A DNA stretch of 64,000 bases from an archaeon. GTDB lineage: Archaea; Thermoproteota; Nitrososphaeria; Nitrososphaerales; Gagatemarchaeaceae. The stretch is taken from contig CP066694.1 of the NCBI GenBank assembly GCA_016432545.1, positions 186,001 through 250,000 on the forward strand. Reading direction: 5' to 3'. Made by a program: the position numbers and the translations under genes. Positions 45,429 through 53,910 of the stretch are shown here, piece after piece. The notes beneath the pieces were generated by a model, which was not told the origin of the DNA, did not search any database, and was given only the letters and a program-made list of their open reading frames with translations. Every line of letters begins with the position of its first letter. Within the stretch, counting starts at the first letter, position 1.

Positions 45429-45957
45429 GGTCCAGCCTCAGGTCCCCAAGGAAGTCCTTGCAAGGGTCGAGGCGGCCCTTTACGCTGCAGGACGGCCGCT
45501 GGACTCGGCAGAGGTTGCCAAGGTCGCTGGCACCGCCTCTGAAAGGAGGGCCGTGGCGGTCGCAAGGGAGGTCGCGAGGCAGGTCAACTCGGCCCTGAAT
45601 GCCTTGGAGGTCGTGGAATACCCGGGGCCCAGGTTCGCGATGCAGCTAAAGGCCCAGTACACCCAGGTCGCGAGGAAGTACGCCACGAAGCCCCTCCTCT
45701 CGAAGGCAGCCATGAGGACCCTTTCGTTCATCGCCTTCTTCCAGCCCATACCCGCGAGCGAGCTCGTCCTCCGGCGCAGCTCCGCGGTATACCAGCACCT
45801 CCGGGAGCTGGAGGAGGTCGGGTTCATCGCGAGCGAGAAGCAGGGGAGGGGAAAGGCCTACAAGACGACAGGCCGCTTCTCCGAATACTTCGGCCTGAGC
45901 ACAGACGTCGGGTCCCTCAAGAAGCAGCTCGAGTCTCGGACCCTGTCTCTGCGTTAA
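45421..45957 (+). CDS. scpB: Segregation and condensation protein ScpB
   Basis: This 178-residue protein has the two winged-helix domains of ScpB: EVLARVEAALYAAGRPLDSAEVAKV (about residues 11-35), then KPLLSKAAMRTLSFIAFFQPI and SAVYQHLRELEEVGFIASEKQGRGKAYKTT (about 90-150). It dimerises and binds ScpA in the SMC complex. The start is TTG. It is the last gene of the smc-scpA-scpB unit, ahead of the ribosomal protein eS8 gene. Confidence 0.9.
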   Translation: MTEVQPQVPKEVLARVEAALYAAGRPLDSAEVAKVAGTASERRAVAVAREVARQVNSALNALEVVEYPGPRFAMQLKAQYTQVARKYATKPLLSKAAMRTLSFIAFFQPIPASELVLRRSSAVYQHLRELEEVGFIASEKQGRGKAYKTTGRFSEYFGLSTDVGSLKKQLESRTLSLR

Positions 45958-46012
45958 CAAAACGCTTAACATCAGGCCAAGAGCGGCGGGCCCAAGAAGG
46001 CAAGACGGTACT

Positions 46013-46399
46013 TTGACAAGGCCCATCGAAAACCTCACGAAGCGCAAGCCGACCGGTGGAAGGTCTCGCCCATCGAGGGGGAGGCTCGCCTCTGAGCGGG
46101 ATGGGTATCCCATCGAACCCACCGTGGGTCCGAGTTCCTTCAGGTCCTCCCGCCTCCGCGGAGGCAAGAACTCGACTGGGATGGTCAGGTCTGAATTCGC
46201 CAATGTCTCCGACGCTTCGGGCAAGACGACCAAGTCGAAGATCCTCCGCGTCAAGCGCAGCCCGGCGAACAGGGACTACGAACGCAGGGGCGTGATCACA
46301 AGGGGCGCTGTGATAGAGACCGAGGCAGGGGAAGCGGTCGTCTCTTCAAGGCCCACGGACGACGGAGCTGTGAACGCCGTCCTCACCACGAAGAAATGA
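46013..46399 (+). CDS. rps8e: Small-subunit ribosomal protein eS8
   Basis: This 128-residue protein matches archaeal eS8: KRKPTGGRSRPSRGR (about residues 9-23), RLRGGKNS (about 47-54) and the C-terminal NRDYERRGVITRGAVIETEAGEAVVSSRPTDDGAVNAVL. It is part of the 30S subunit. The TTG start is used because no ATG fits. Its stop overlaps the SRP19 start (ATGA), so translation machinery and protein targeting genes are coupled here. Confidence 0.95.
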   Translation: MTRPIENLTKRKPTGGRSRPSRGRLASERDGYPIEPTVGPSSFRSSRLRGGKNSTGMVRSEFANVSDASGKTTKSKILRVKRSPANRDYERRGVITRGAVIETEAGEAVVSSRPTDDGAVNAVLTTKK

Positions 46400-46713
46400 A
46401 AGAATACGAAAGATTCGTCCTCTGGCTAGACTACTTCAACTCGGAGCTGAAGCGCTCCGACGGGCGAAGGGTGCCACTGAGTCTTGCCACTCGAACGCCG
46501 ACGCTTCTGGAACTGGACGAGGCCTGCAGGAGGCTCAACCTGAAGCCCCTTCCCCAGGCAGGGCGATTCCCTTCGGGGCCCTCCAGAGACTCCGGCTACG
46601 TCTCCGTCGCCAAGGCCCCTCCAAAGGCGGCCCTGGTCCTCAGGGTCGCCAAGGAACTTTCTGCGGTCAGGGGACTGGCCCAGAGGAAGCAGGCCCAAGT
46701 TCGGAAAAAATGA
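46396..46713 (+). CDS. srp19: Signal recognition particle subunit SRP19
   Basis: This 105-residue protein has the SRP19 fold markers: VLWLDYFNSELKRSDGRRVPLS (about residues 8-29), TPTLLELDEACRRLNL (about 34-49) and a basic C-terminal tail. It binds 7S RNA and helps SRP54 assemble. The ATG overlaps the eS8 stop. The gene is followed by a 49-base gap containing the Gar1 promoter. Confidence 0.9.
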   Translation: MKEYERFVLWLDYFNSELKRSDGRRVPLSLATRTPTLLELDEACRRLNLKPLPQAGRFPSGPSRDSGYVSVAKAPPKAALVLRVAKELSAVRGLAQRKQAQVRKK

Positions 46714-46728
46714 GGCCAATCCTGCGAA

Positions 46729-46738
46729 GGTTTAAAGG
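46729..46738 (+). promoter_or_regulatory. TATA box of gar1-tfb unit
   Basis: GGTTTAAAGG lies 25-34 bases before the TTG start of the Gar1-like gene, giving a leaderless start for the unit that also carries TFB and TFE-beta. Confidence 0.55.
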
Positions 46739-46762
46739 AGAGGATGGGCTCGCGAGAGTTTC

Positions 46763-46984
46763 TTGTTACAAGTCGGCTCTTTGCTTCACCGCGCTAGGAG
46801 CGGCCGGCTTCTGATTCGCTTATCCAGGGAAGTCCGCCCGGGGTCGTATGTCCTCGACGAAAAAGGGAGGCGCCTCGGAAGGGTGGTGGAGATAATCGGC
46901 GGTGTAAGGGCCCCCTACGCTTCGCTCGCACCGTCGAGCAGCAGGGACCCCAAACCAGGCGAGCCTGCGTTCGCCGAGGGCTGA
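46763..46984 (+). CDS. Gar1-like H/ACA RNP protein
   Basis: This 73-residue protein is a small beta-barrel with the Gar1 pattern LQVGSLLHRARSGRLLIRL (residues 2-20), GSYVLDEKGRRLGRVVEIIGGVRAPYASL (about 27-55). Gar1 is part of archaeal H/ACA particles that make pseudouridine in rRNA. The start is TTG. It is followed seven bases later by the TFB gene, an association of RNA-modification and transcription genes often seen in archaea. Confidence 0.85.
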   Translation: MLQVGSLLHRARSGRLLIRLSREVRPGSYVLDEKGRRLGRVVEIIGGVRAPYASLAPSSSRDPKPGEPAFAEG

Positions 46985-46991
46985 GAAAGAC

Positions 46992-47939
46992 ATGAGCCTT
47001 TGGAACGCCAGGCGAGATGACGCGTTCAGGACTTCGTGCCCAGTGTGCGGTAACAAGCTCATCGGGGACCTAGAGAAGGGAGAACAGGTCTGCCCCACCT
47101 GCGGCTACGTTACATACGCTCCGGCCGACCAGGGACCCGAATGGAAGGCGATGGACCTGGAGGAGAAGAACAAGAGGGTGAGGGTGGGCTCGCCCACGAC
47201 CCTCGCTCTCCACGACCTGGGCCTCACGACTGAGATCAGCCGCTCTATGCGCGACTCCCACGGGAGGTACCTCGACCCGGCCATGAGGGCGACCGTCGAG
47301 AAGATGCGCAAGTGGCAGAGCAGGACCCGGACGATCAACAGCGAGGAGAGGGGGCTCTCCAACGTTCTCTCCAAGATTGGCGAGCTGTGCCAGTCGCTGA
47401 ACCTCCCGGACAATGTCGCGGAGACCGCGGCACTGATCTATCGCAACTCTGCCCGCATGAAGGTCGCGAAGAGCAAGTCCATCCTCGGCATGACAGCCGC
47501 GACCGTCTACCTCGCGTGCAGGAAGTGCGGGGTCTCGAGGACGCTCAAGGAAGTCGCCAGGGCTGCAGGCATGGAGAAGGGGACAGTCGCCAGGTACTTC
47601 CGCCTGGTGCTTAAAGAGGTCGAGAAGGAGTACGTCCCTCCCCCGTCGGTCGAGAAGTACATTTCGAAGCTGGTGAACACGGCAAAGATCGACCCCAGGG
47701 TCGAGCACCTGGCCCTCACTCTCTCCAGCAAGACCAGCGAGTCGAAGATCTCGAGCGGGAAGGCCCCGGCCGGCCTCGCCGCCGCCTACGTCTACCTGTC
47801 GTCGGTCATGATCGGGGCGCGCCTTCCCCAGCGGGAGGTCGCCGAGTTCGCTGAGGTGACCGAGGTCACGGTCAGGAACCGCTGCAGGGAGATCCTCGAC
47901 AACTTCGTGATCAGGATGGAGTTCGGTCCGGCGAAATGA
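46992..47939 (+). CDS. tfb: Transcription initiation factor IIB (TFB)
   Basis: This 315-residue protein has the N-terminal zinc ribbon (CPVCGNKL then CPTCGYV, about residues 16-38), the B-reader/linker region (about 55-105) and two cyclin folds (about 115-205 and 215-305). It bridges TBP, promoter DNA and RNA polymerase. The ATG lies seven bases after the Gar1 stop. Its own stop overlaps the start of the TFE-beta-like gene (ATGA). Confidence 0.97.
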   Translation: MSLWNARRDDAFRTSCPVCGNKLIGDLEKGEQVCPTCGYVTYAPADQGPEWKAMDLEEKNKRVRVGSPTTLALHDLGLTTEISRSMRDSHGRYLDPAMRATVEKMRKWQSRTRTINSEERGLSNVLSKIGELCQSLNLPDNVAETAALIYRNSARMKVAKSKSILGMTAATVYLACRKCGVSRTLKEVARAAGMEKGTVARYFRLVLKEVEKEYVPPPSVEKYISKLVNTAKIDPRVEHLALTLSSKTSESKISSGKAPAGLAAAYVYLSSVMIGARLPQREVAEFAEVTEVTVRNRCREILDNFVIRMEFGPAK

Positions 47940-48436
47940 AGGCCAAGCCTGCAAAGAAGCCGGCGCGCAAGCCCGCGGCGCAGAAGAAGGCCCGCGTCGC
48001 GAGGAAAGCAGCCGGGCCTTCGCTGCCAGTCGAACGGACCGAGGAGGAGCTGGTCGACCTCACATCAAGGGTCTACAAGCTCGTCGTAGAGAGAGGGAGG
48101 GACGGAGTCCTGCAGAGCGAGATTTGGAAGGAGCTGGGTCTCACGAGCAGGGATGGCTCAAGGCTGGCGATCAGGCTCGAACGGAGGGGGCTCATCGGAC
48201 GCGTCAAGGTCCTCGAAGAAGGGAGGTGGACCTACAAGCTGACGCCGCTGAGGTTCCCGACCGACATGACCTCCATCGAGAAGGCCCCTTGCATCGTCTG
48301 CCAGTACGAGCCGAAGTGCTCCATCGACGGCGAGATTAGCCCGTACGTCTGTCCGTGGATCGGGCCCTGGGTGATCGAAGAAGCTAGGATTGCGCAAGGG
48401 CGGATTGCAGAGCCGAGCGCCGTCCCCGCAAGATAG
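47936..48436 (+). CDS. TFE-beta/RPC34-like transcription factor with four-cysteine cluster site
   Basis: This 166-residue protein has a basic Lys/Ala/Pro-rich N terminus (about residues 1-30), a winged helix (about 38-95) and a C-terminal motif with Cys119, Cys122, Cys128 and Cys139, including the hallmark DGEISP (about 131-136). This pattern is that of archaeal TFE-beta and eukaryotic RPC34/RPC39, which hold a 4Fe-4S cluster and help open promoters with TFE-alpha. It overlaps the TFB gene by four bases, which supports a role in initiation. Confidence 0.85.
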   Translation: MKAKPAKKPARKPAAQKKARVARKAAGPSLPVERTEEELVDLTSRVYKLVVERGRDGVLQSEIWKELGLTSRDGSRLAIRLERRGLIGRVKVLEEGRWTYKLTPLRFPTDMTSIEKAPCIVCQYEPKCSIDGEISPYVCPWIGPWVIEEARIAQGRIAEPSAVPAR

Positions 48437-48516
48437 GCCAACCGAATGACGACGGAGGCGAGGCCTCACGGAGCCAAGTCGCTCACGAGCCCCCCGGAAG
48501 CTGACAGGGCCTCGGG

Positions 48517-49155
48517 ATGAGGCTCCACGAAGCCAGGCGGGACCTGTACCGCCGGCTCGCGAAGGAACAGGGATACAAGAGCAGGGCCGCCTTCAAGCTC
48601 ATCGAAGCCGACGAGAAGTACCAGATCATCAGGGAAGGGGACAGGGTCGTCGACTTCGGGTCAGCGCCCGGCGGCTGGCTGCAGGTCGCGTCGCGCCTCG
48701 TTGGGCCGAAGGGGAAGGTCGTCGGGGTGGACTTGAACGACGTGCGCCTGAGGGAGGAGAGGAACGTCCAGAGCCTTGTCATTGACATAAAGGACCCTGC
48801 CGTCCTTCAACGGGTGAGGGCCCTTCTTGGGGGCCCGGCGGACGTGGTCCTCTCCGACCTGTCACCCGAGGTCTCGGGGGTGTGGGAACTGGACCAGACC
48901 AAGCAGACTGACCTGACCTTGAGGTCCATCGAGCTCTCCAGAGACCTCCTCCCCCCCGACGGCCGCGCCTTCTTCAAGCTCTTCGAGGGCGAGCGCTCCG
49001 GCGAAGTGAGGGTCTCGCTCCGGGCGACCTTCAAGAGCGTGCGGGTCCTGAAGCCCGCAGCAAGCAGGAACGCAAGTTCTGAGCTCTATTACTACTGCGA
49101 GGGCCTGAAGCCCGGCGCCCAGGAGGCGAGCGATGCCTCCCCGTCATCGGCCTAA
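48517..49155 (+). CDS. rlmE: RlmE/FtsJ-type 2'-O-methyltransferase
   Basis: This 212-residue protein has the FtsJ core: the YKSRAAFKLIEADEKY segment with the first catalytic Lys (about residues 20-35), SAM motif VVDFGSAPGGWLQVAS (about 43-58), DLSPEVSG (about 114-121) and the FKLFEG segment with the late Lys and Glu (about 153-158). It methylates ribose in 23S rRNA or tRNA. The ATG is set by the conserved N terminus. The 3' end overlaps that of the trm1 gene by 12 bases. Confidence 0.93.
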   Translation: MRLHEARRDLYRRLAKEQGYKSRAAFKLIEADEKYQIIREGDRVVDFGSAPGGWLQVASRLVGPKGKVVGVDLNDVRLREERNVQSLVIDIKDPAVLQRVRALLGGPADVVLSDLSPEVSGVWELDQTKQTDLTLRSIELSRDLLPPDGRAFFKLFEGERSGEVRVSLRATFKSVRVLKPAASRNASSELYYYCEGLKPGAQEASDASPSSA

Positions 49156-50292
49156 GCGCACGGTCGACTCCTTGACAGCACTGTAGAATTCGTCATAGGA
49201 CGCGTTGGTCTTGACCCCCGTCTTTTCGAAAGGCTGCTCCCCCCAGGTGTGGCCGGCCTCGGCCAAGTGGCGCAGCACGCTCCCGCGGGGAACGGTCGCG
49301 ACGCCTAGCGAAGAACATGCCTCCTCTATGCTAAAGCTCCAGGGTGGAAAGTCGTCCGCCGCTTCGAGCCGTCCGAGGAGGCTCTCGGCGTCCAGTAGAC
49401 CTCTCGTCTTCGCGGCTTCCTCGGCGCTCCGGGTCAGCGCCCCGTCCGCGAGCCCTCCCTTCCAGAGAGGTCCGGCTGAACGAGCCTTGCCACCGCAGGT
49501 CGCGCATGCTTCAGAGCGCTTGTCTGAGACTTGCATGTGCCTGCAGCCCATCCCCGATACCAGGTACCCGAGGTGCGCGATGGCCGCATCGGCCTTCGAG
49601 GCTCCGGGCTCGACCCTGACGTAGGCCCTGATGTAGTGCCTAGAGCTGTGCACAGCCACGGGGGCGACGCCTATCTCGAGCGAGGCAGCAAGGCTCGCTA
49701 CCCCTCCCAGCAGGATCCTGATCCCCGTCTCGTGGTGGAAGGAGTTGTTGAGAGGCTCCGCCCCGTATCTCCGCCTGCACGCAGAGGGGTAGACGCCGCA
49801 GAGCGCCGCAGTGTCGGTCGCCGTAAAAGAGGCGATCCCTCCCTTTGCGGTCGCGCTCACCGCGGCCTGGACGTGGCCGATGGGACTCCCGAAGGGGTCG
49901 ACGTCCACAGAGTCGAACTTCTGGAGCCTCCCAAACCGCCCGAAGAGGAAGGAGTTGGACTCCCCGTGGACCACCTGGCACACCCCTGCGACCCTGTTGA
50001 GCCTCGCCCCCTCGCGCGCCAGCTTCAGGGCCTCCTTGTTGAAGTCCACGAGCGCGACTGACTCGGCCTTCCCCGACTCGACCGCTACCCTCAGGCCCCG
50101 GGATCCCACGCCCGCGAGCGAGTCGCAAAACGTTCTCGAACGCGCGGCTGCCGCGATGGAGACCGACACGTCGCGGTTGAGCTTGGCCGCCGGGTTGAAG
50201 AAGACGGGACTCTGCGAGGGGGGCGCGCCTTCGAGGCTCCTAGCAGGGACGACCAGCCGAGTCTTACCTTCTACGACCCTCACCTTCATCAT
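49144..50292 (-). CDS. trm1: tRNA (guanine-26,N2) dimethyltransferase Trm1
   Basis: This 382-residue protein makes m2,2G at position 26 of tRNA. It has a Rossmann domain with the DVDPFGSP motif (about residues 134-141) and TATDTAALCG, the YGAEPLNNSFHHETGIRILL segment (about 175-194) and a C-terminal domain with a zinc-type pattern C(R)HM...CATCGGK (about 250-270). The start is ATG. It is divergent from the THEP1-like gene. Confidence 0.93.
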   Translation of the reverse strand: MMKVRVVEGKTRLVVPARSLEGAPPSQSPVFFNPAAKLNRDVSVSIAAAARSRTFCDSLAGVGSRGLRVAVESGKAESVALVDFNKEALKLAREGARLNRVAGVCQVVHGESNSFLFGRFGRLQKFDSVDVDPFGSPIGHVQAAVSATAKGGIASFTATDTAALCGVYPSACRRRYGAEPLNNSFHHETGIRILLGGVASLAASLEIGVAPVAVHSSRHYIRAYVRVEPGASKADAAIAHLGYLVSGMGCRHMQVSDKRSEACATCGGKARSAGPLWKGGLADGALTRSAEEAAKTRGLLDAESLLGRLEAADDFPPWSFSIEEACSSLGVATVPRGSVLRHLAEAGHTWGEQPFEKTGVKTNASYDEFYSAVKESTVRLGR

Positions 50293-50383
50293 CTGAGGAG
50301 CGGGGCCCAGCAGATGGGAAAAGGCTTGAGTTTGCGGGGGTTCCCGCAGGTTATTCTACCCGCCCTGCGAGGTGACGGGCAAG

Positions 50384-50929
50384 ATGATCTGGGCTATCAC
50401 CGGCCCTCCCGGAGTGGGCAAGTCTACCGTCCTTTCGAAGGTGGTCTTGAGGCTCAAGAGCGCCGGGCTGATAGTCGGCGGATGCTCCACAGCGGAGGTG
50501 AGGCGGAGGGGCTCAAGAATTGGATTCGAGATACTGGACCTGACGGACGGAAGAAGGGGCGAGCTCGCGTCCCTCAAGCTGCGGCTGGGCCCGAAAGTCG
50601 GGAGATACAGGGTCAACCTCGGAGACCTGGCCTCGATCGGGGCCGAAGCCCTTGAAAGGGCGGCGGTCAGGTCTGAGGTCATAGTGGTGGACGAGGTCGG
50701 GCCCCTCGAACTCGTGAGCCCAGAGTTCAGGCGCGCGGTGAAGACCTGCATGGGCTCTGGAAAGCCGATGCTGGTGGTGATTCATGAGAGGCTGGACGAT
50801 GACCTTCTCAACGAGATAAAGGGAGTCGCGGCAGAAACGGTCACGGTAACTTCAGACAACAGAGAAGAGGTCCCTGCCGCCCTGGGGGACTCGGTCATGG
50901 ACTCGATTGGTGGGCCGAGGTCGAGATGA
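50384..50929 (+). CDS. THEP1-type nucleoside triphosphatase
   Basis: This 181-residue protein (ATG start) has Walker A GPPGVGKST (about residues 7-15), VGGCSTAEVRRRGSRIGFEILDL (about 32-54) and Walker B VIVVDEVGPLEL (about 99-110), the layout of archaeal and human cancer-related NTPase THEP1. It hydrolyses NTPs in vitro, and its cellular role is unclear. GTG 50372 is an alternative, but the AT-rich box at 50350-50357 sits at leaderless distance from the ATG. Confidence 0.88.
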   Translation: MIWAITGPPGVGKSTVLSKVVLRLKSAGLIVGGCSTAEVRRRGSRIGFEILDLTDGRRGELASLKLRLGPKVGRYRVNLGDLASIGAEALERAAVRSEVIVVDEVGPLELVSPEFRRAVKTCMGSGKPMLVVIHERLDDDLLNEIKGVAAETVTVTSDNREEVPAALGDSVMDSIGGPRSR

Positions 50930-50933
50930 GCGC

Positions 50934-51602
50934 GTGACAACAGAGTCCGCGGAAGTCTTCGGGGGCGTGGACGAGGCAGGGAGAGGGTGTATGGTCGGGC
51001 CTCTCGTGGTGGCCGGGGTCAGTGTGAGCAGGCGCGGCGAGGAGCTGCTGAAAGAGATCGGAGTCCGTGACTCAAAGTCCCTTTCCCCCCGCAGGAGGGA
51101 GCACCTCTACGGCGAGATCTTGAAGGTGAGCGAACGAGTCCACTGGGAAGAGATCCCGCCCGGCGAAATCGACCGGGTCGTCAGGACCGGCCGGAAGTAT
51201 CGGAAGCTCAACTACCTGGAGGCCCAATACTTCGCCCGAGTCATCGACGAGCTCGGGGCTCCTCGGGTCACCGTCGACGCGGCCGACGCCGTTCCGGAGA
51301 GGTTCGGAAATGTGATCTCGGACCACCTAAGAAAACCGTGCGCCGTGCTCTCTTTGCACCGGGCCGACAGGAACTTCGCCGAGGTCTCGGCCGCTTCGAT
51401 AGTAGCAAAGGTCCTTAGAGACCGAAGCATCGAGCGGCTCAAGGACGGGCTCGGAGACTTCGGCTCAGGGTACCCCTCCGACCCTGCGACCAGGGTCTTC
51501 TTCTCAGAGCGCATGAGACGGGGCGCCCCACTCCCCGACTTCGCCCGGGGTAGCTGGAAGACCTGGGCGCGCCTCCAAGAGACGCTGGATTCTGCGTTCT
51601 AG
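50934..51602 (+). CDS. rnhB: Ribonuclease HII
   Basis: This 222-residue protein has the RNase HII core: GGVDEAGRGCMVGPLVVAGV with Asp and Glu (about residues 9-28), DSKSLSP (about 45-51), TVDAAD (about 111-116) and ADRNFAEVSAASIVAKVLRD (about 140-159). It cuts RNA-DNA hybrids, for example at Okazaki RNA or single ribonucleotides. GTG 50934 is chosen, four bases after the THEP1 stop, because the conserved part begins just after it. The 3' end overlaps the fibrillarin gene by four bases. Confidence 0.94.
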   Translation: MTTESAEVFGGVDEAGRGCMVGPLVVAGVSVSRRGEELLKEIGVRDSKSLSPRRREHLYGEILKVSERVHWEEIPPGEIDRVVRTGRKYRKLNYLEAQYFARVIDELGAPRVTVDAADAVPERFGNVISDHLRKPCAVLSLHRADRNFAEVSAASIVAKVLRDRSIERLKDGLGDFGSGYPSDPATRVFFSERMRRGAPLPDFARGSWKTWARLQETLDSAF

Positions 51603-52255
51603 GGGCGCTCAGCGACGATGAGGGCGTGGTCCTTCTCAAAGGGCGAGAGCTCAACAACCGCGCGGACCCTGTACCCATCCGCCTCTATCTTGGACCGCTC
51701 CTCTTCGTACACCCTTGAAGGCTCCTTGAGGACGTCGATGCTCCGCGCCTTGACGACCAGGAAGAGGGTCCCGCCCTTCTTGAGTAGCCTGCGGCAGTTG
51801 GCGAGGGCAATCTGCGTCTGGTCGGGCTGCGCGATATCGCAGTAGACCGCATCGACCTGGGAGATCGCATACTTCTCGGGGTCTCTTGCGTCCGCCACGT
51901 AGGGTATCACGTTCCTCCTCTGGCGGGCGACCTTCTCGACGAACTCCCTTGCCACCCGGGGGGCGAATTCCACTCCTATGACCAAGCCCTTCTCCCCTAC
52001 TATGTCCGAAACATGGGAGGAAGTGGTCCCGGTGGAGGTCCCGAGGTAAAGCACCCTGCTTCCCTCCCTTATCGAGTCCACGGGCAGGCCTTTGAGCATG
52101 GCTGCCGCGAGCTTGCTCCTGAAGGGGTCCCACGTCCTGTACTCGACGCCACCCCTGAACACGAGGTCTTCGTTGTAGACCCTGATGCCCGGCGCTAGGT
52201 TACGGGTAAGGAGAAAGTCCCGTCCGTTCTTGCGCTCTCTGAGGATTGAGCTCAT
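51599..52255 (-). CDS. flpA: Fibrillarin-like rRNA/tRNA 2'-O-methyltransferase
   Basis: This 218-residue protein is the methyltransferase of C/D box RNPs. The features are GVEYRTWDPFRSKLAAAML (about residues 36-54), SAM motif VLYLGTSTGTTSSHVSDIVG (about 68-87), EFAPR, DVYCDIAQP-like (about 135-143) and FLVVKARSID (about 164-173). It overlaps the upstream Nop5 gene by four bases, the conserved archaeal operon. A candidate guide RNA for this system lies at 19.6 kb. Confidence 0.96.
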   Translation of the reverse strand: MSSILRERKNGRDFLLTRNLAPGIRVYNEDLVFRGGVEYRTWDPFRSKLAAAMLKGLPVDSIREGSRVLYLGTSTGTTSSHVSDIVGEKGLVIGVEFAPRVAREFVEKVARQRRNVIPYVADARDPEKYAISQVDAVYCDIAQPDQTQIALANCRRLLKKGGTLFLVVKARSIDVLKEPSRVYEEERSKIEADGYRVRAVVELSPFEKDHALIVAERP

Positions 52256-53163
52256 CGTCGCCTTTGTTTTCTATACCTCGGATTGCCCCGGTCTTGTCCA
52301 GGCCGCTCCCACCTGTCGTCCCTCCTGGGGGGCGGATCCTTGTACCTCTCCTTGATGCTCTCGATGCGCTTCTGGAGGCCGGCCTTGATCGTAGACTCTT
52401 CCGTCCCCCTGTAGTAGTCCACTCGGGCGGCGATCGCGATCTTGTTCGCCAGGGTCCTTGCTATCTTTCCCCGCTGCCACTTGGGGGCAGTGTGCACCTC
52501 GTTGTGCTGGAACAGGATGCCGTGCTTCGGGGGTCGCGCCCCGGTCCTCAGCGACCGGAAGAGGGCCTTCTCCGCTCCAAGAATCTGGATTGTGCTCGCC
52601 GGCATGACCGCGAGTCTGTCCAGCCCGCCCGCCTTGGCCATCAGGCGAGCACCGATTGTGGCGCCCGCGACCTCCGTTACGTTGGGGGCGACCTTCTTCA
52701 TCTGCGACTCCACGTACCCGTTCAGGCTCTCACGCTGAGAGGAAAGCTCCAGGGCAAGGCTGGCAAGGGCCCTCACCCTCTTCAGGTCTCCTTCTGAAAT
52801 CTCTCCTCCCTTGGATCGGTCCCTCGCGACCGTCATCGCCTCTATCTTCTTCTCGGTCAGCCCGCGGCCTTTCAGCGCTTCCGCGGTGAACCCTGAGCGC
52901 CCGCCCAGCTCGGCGATTAATTTGCAGAGCCCGATGGTGTCTTGCATCATCTGCGCCACTTCGGGGAAGTGCAGGCCGTACCACTCCGAGGCCCTCGTCG
53001 AAGTCACGTTCAGATACTTGTCAGTGTCGTCGAGGGCCTGGATCGCCTGGACGAGGTGCAGGTCTGGCCGGGAGGAGGCCTCCCTGATGGCCTGCTCTGC
53101 GGCCTGGATGCTCTTCGTCCTGATCGCTTGAAGGTCTTCAGTCGTACCAGGTTCCGCTGACAT
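52252..53163 (-). CDS. Nop5/Nop56/58-like C/D box RNP protein
   Basis: This 303-residue protein has the central coiled coil (about residues 85-140), the NOP domain (about 145-265, with AGATIGARLMAKAGGLDRLAVMPASTIQILGAEKALFRSLRTG) and an Arg/Lys-rich tail. It scaffolds fibrillarin and L7Ae on guide RNA. The N-terminal fibrillarin-binding domain is short here (about 75 residues) compared with euryarchaeal Nop5, a trait seen in several TACK archaea. ATG start; TATA-like box (GCTTTAAAC) near 53197-53205. Confidence 0.93.
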   Translation of the reverse strand: MSAEPGTTEDLQAIRTKSIQAAEQAIREASSRPDLHLVQAIQALDDTDKYLNVTSTRASEWYGLHFPEVAQMMQDTIGLCKLIAELGGRSGFTAEALKGRGLTEKKIEAMTVARDRSKGGEISEGDLKRVRALASLALELSSQRESLNGYVESQMKKVAPNVTEVAGATIGARLMAKAGGLDRLAVMPASTIQILGAEKALFRSLRTGARPPKHGILFQHNEVHTAPKWQRGKIARTLANKIAIAARVDYYRGTEESTIKAGLQKRIESIKERYKDPPPRRDDRWERPGQDRGNPRYRKQRRR

Positions 53164-53214
53164 TGTCTAGGTCTGGCCCGCTCCAGTCTCAGCAGTTTAA
53201 AGCGTTTAGCGGGA

Positions 53215-53232
53215 CCTTTTCACAAAAAAGGA
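53215..53232 (-). terminator. Palindrome with T-run after DUF1326 gene
   Basis: On the minus strand the sequence reads CCTTTTTTGTGAAAAGG, an inverted repeat with a T6 run, about 16 bases after the DUF1326 stop. It probably ends the DUF2182-DUF1326 transcript before the Nop5 promoter. Confidence 0.5.
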
Positions 53233-53247
53233 GCGCCCTAGCGCTTG

Positions 53248-53847
53248 CTAGGGGCCCGAGAATTGGAAGCCCGAGTAGTTGCCGTCCTTCCCCGTGTTGT
53301 CCCATTCAAGGCCATAGTCCTTGAAGTGGCTCATCACCCCCATCCCCATGTTCATGGCGTTGACGGCTGGCGAGAGCGGGTGGTTGGCGACTTGAATCGG
53401 TTTCTTCTTGTCTCCGCCTTCTGTTGGTTTGAGCTGGTACTCCAGCACTCCTGGCACCTTGACCCACATCTTCTTGGCGTCGAACTCGATCGCTGCCCAC
53501 TTCAGCCCCTTCAGGTCAGAGATGAGGCCCGCGAGCAACGACGGGGCTCCTCCAGCCTTCCCGCCGAAGATGGTTTCCAGTGCTGCCTGCTGCTCCTTGT
53601 TGGCCCTGCTGTCAAGGTAGAGCGCCGCGGTCCAGTTCCCCTTCCAGAAGTTGCCTGGTGAGTGGGAAGCCATGACCGCGTTGAGCCCGTCGAGCTTGAC
53701 GTTTCCGTACTTGCCCTTGTTGATGTGGAAGCCGTCCAAGGCGTCGCAGTGGCCCTTGGTCGGGTCCGAGTAGAATAGGCATGGGCACCCGGAGTCGCAG
53801 TTGCAGGAGTTGATCCAGTCTCCTTCTATTTTCCATTTTTCTGCCAA
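53248..53847 (-). CDS. DUF1326 domain protein
   Basis: This 199-residue soluble protein begins with a Cys-rich motif, NSCNCDSGCPCLFYS (about residues 13-27), typical of DUF1326. The rest is beta-rich with no known active site. The gene is commonly next to a DUF2182 membrane protein, as here, and the pair is thought to handle a metal, possibly copper; the function has not been shown. The gene lies 63 bases downstream of its DUF2182 partner on the same strand. Confidence 0.85.
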   Translation of the reverse strand: MAEKWKIEGDWINSCNCDSGCPCLFYSDPTKGHCDALDGFHINKGKYGNVKLDGLNAVMASHSPGNFWKGNWTAALYLDSRANKEQQAALETIFGGKAGGAPSLLAGLISDLKGLKWAAIEFDAKKMWVKVPGVLEYQLKPTEGGDKKKPIQVANHPLSPAVNAMNMGMGVMSHFKDYGLEWDNTGKDGNYSGFQFSGP

Positions 53848-53910
53848 TGAGACCGACAGAGGTACTCGCCTTGCGGGGTTATTTATCCATGTAAGGCGCC
53901 GCTTTGTAGG

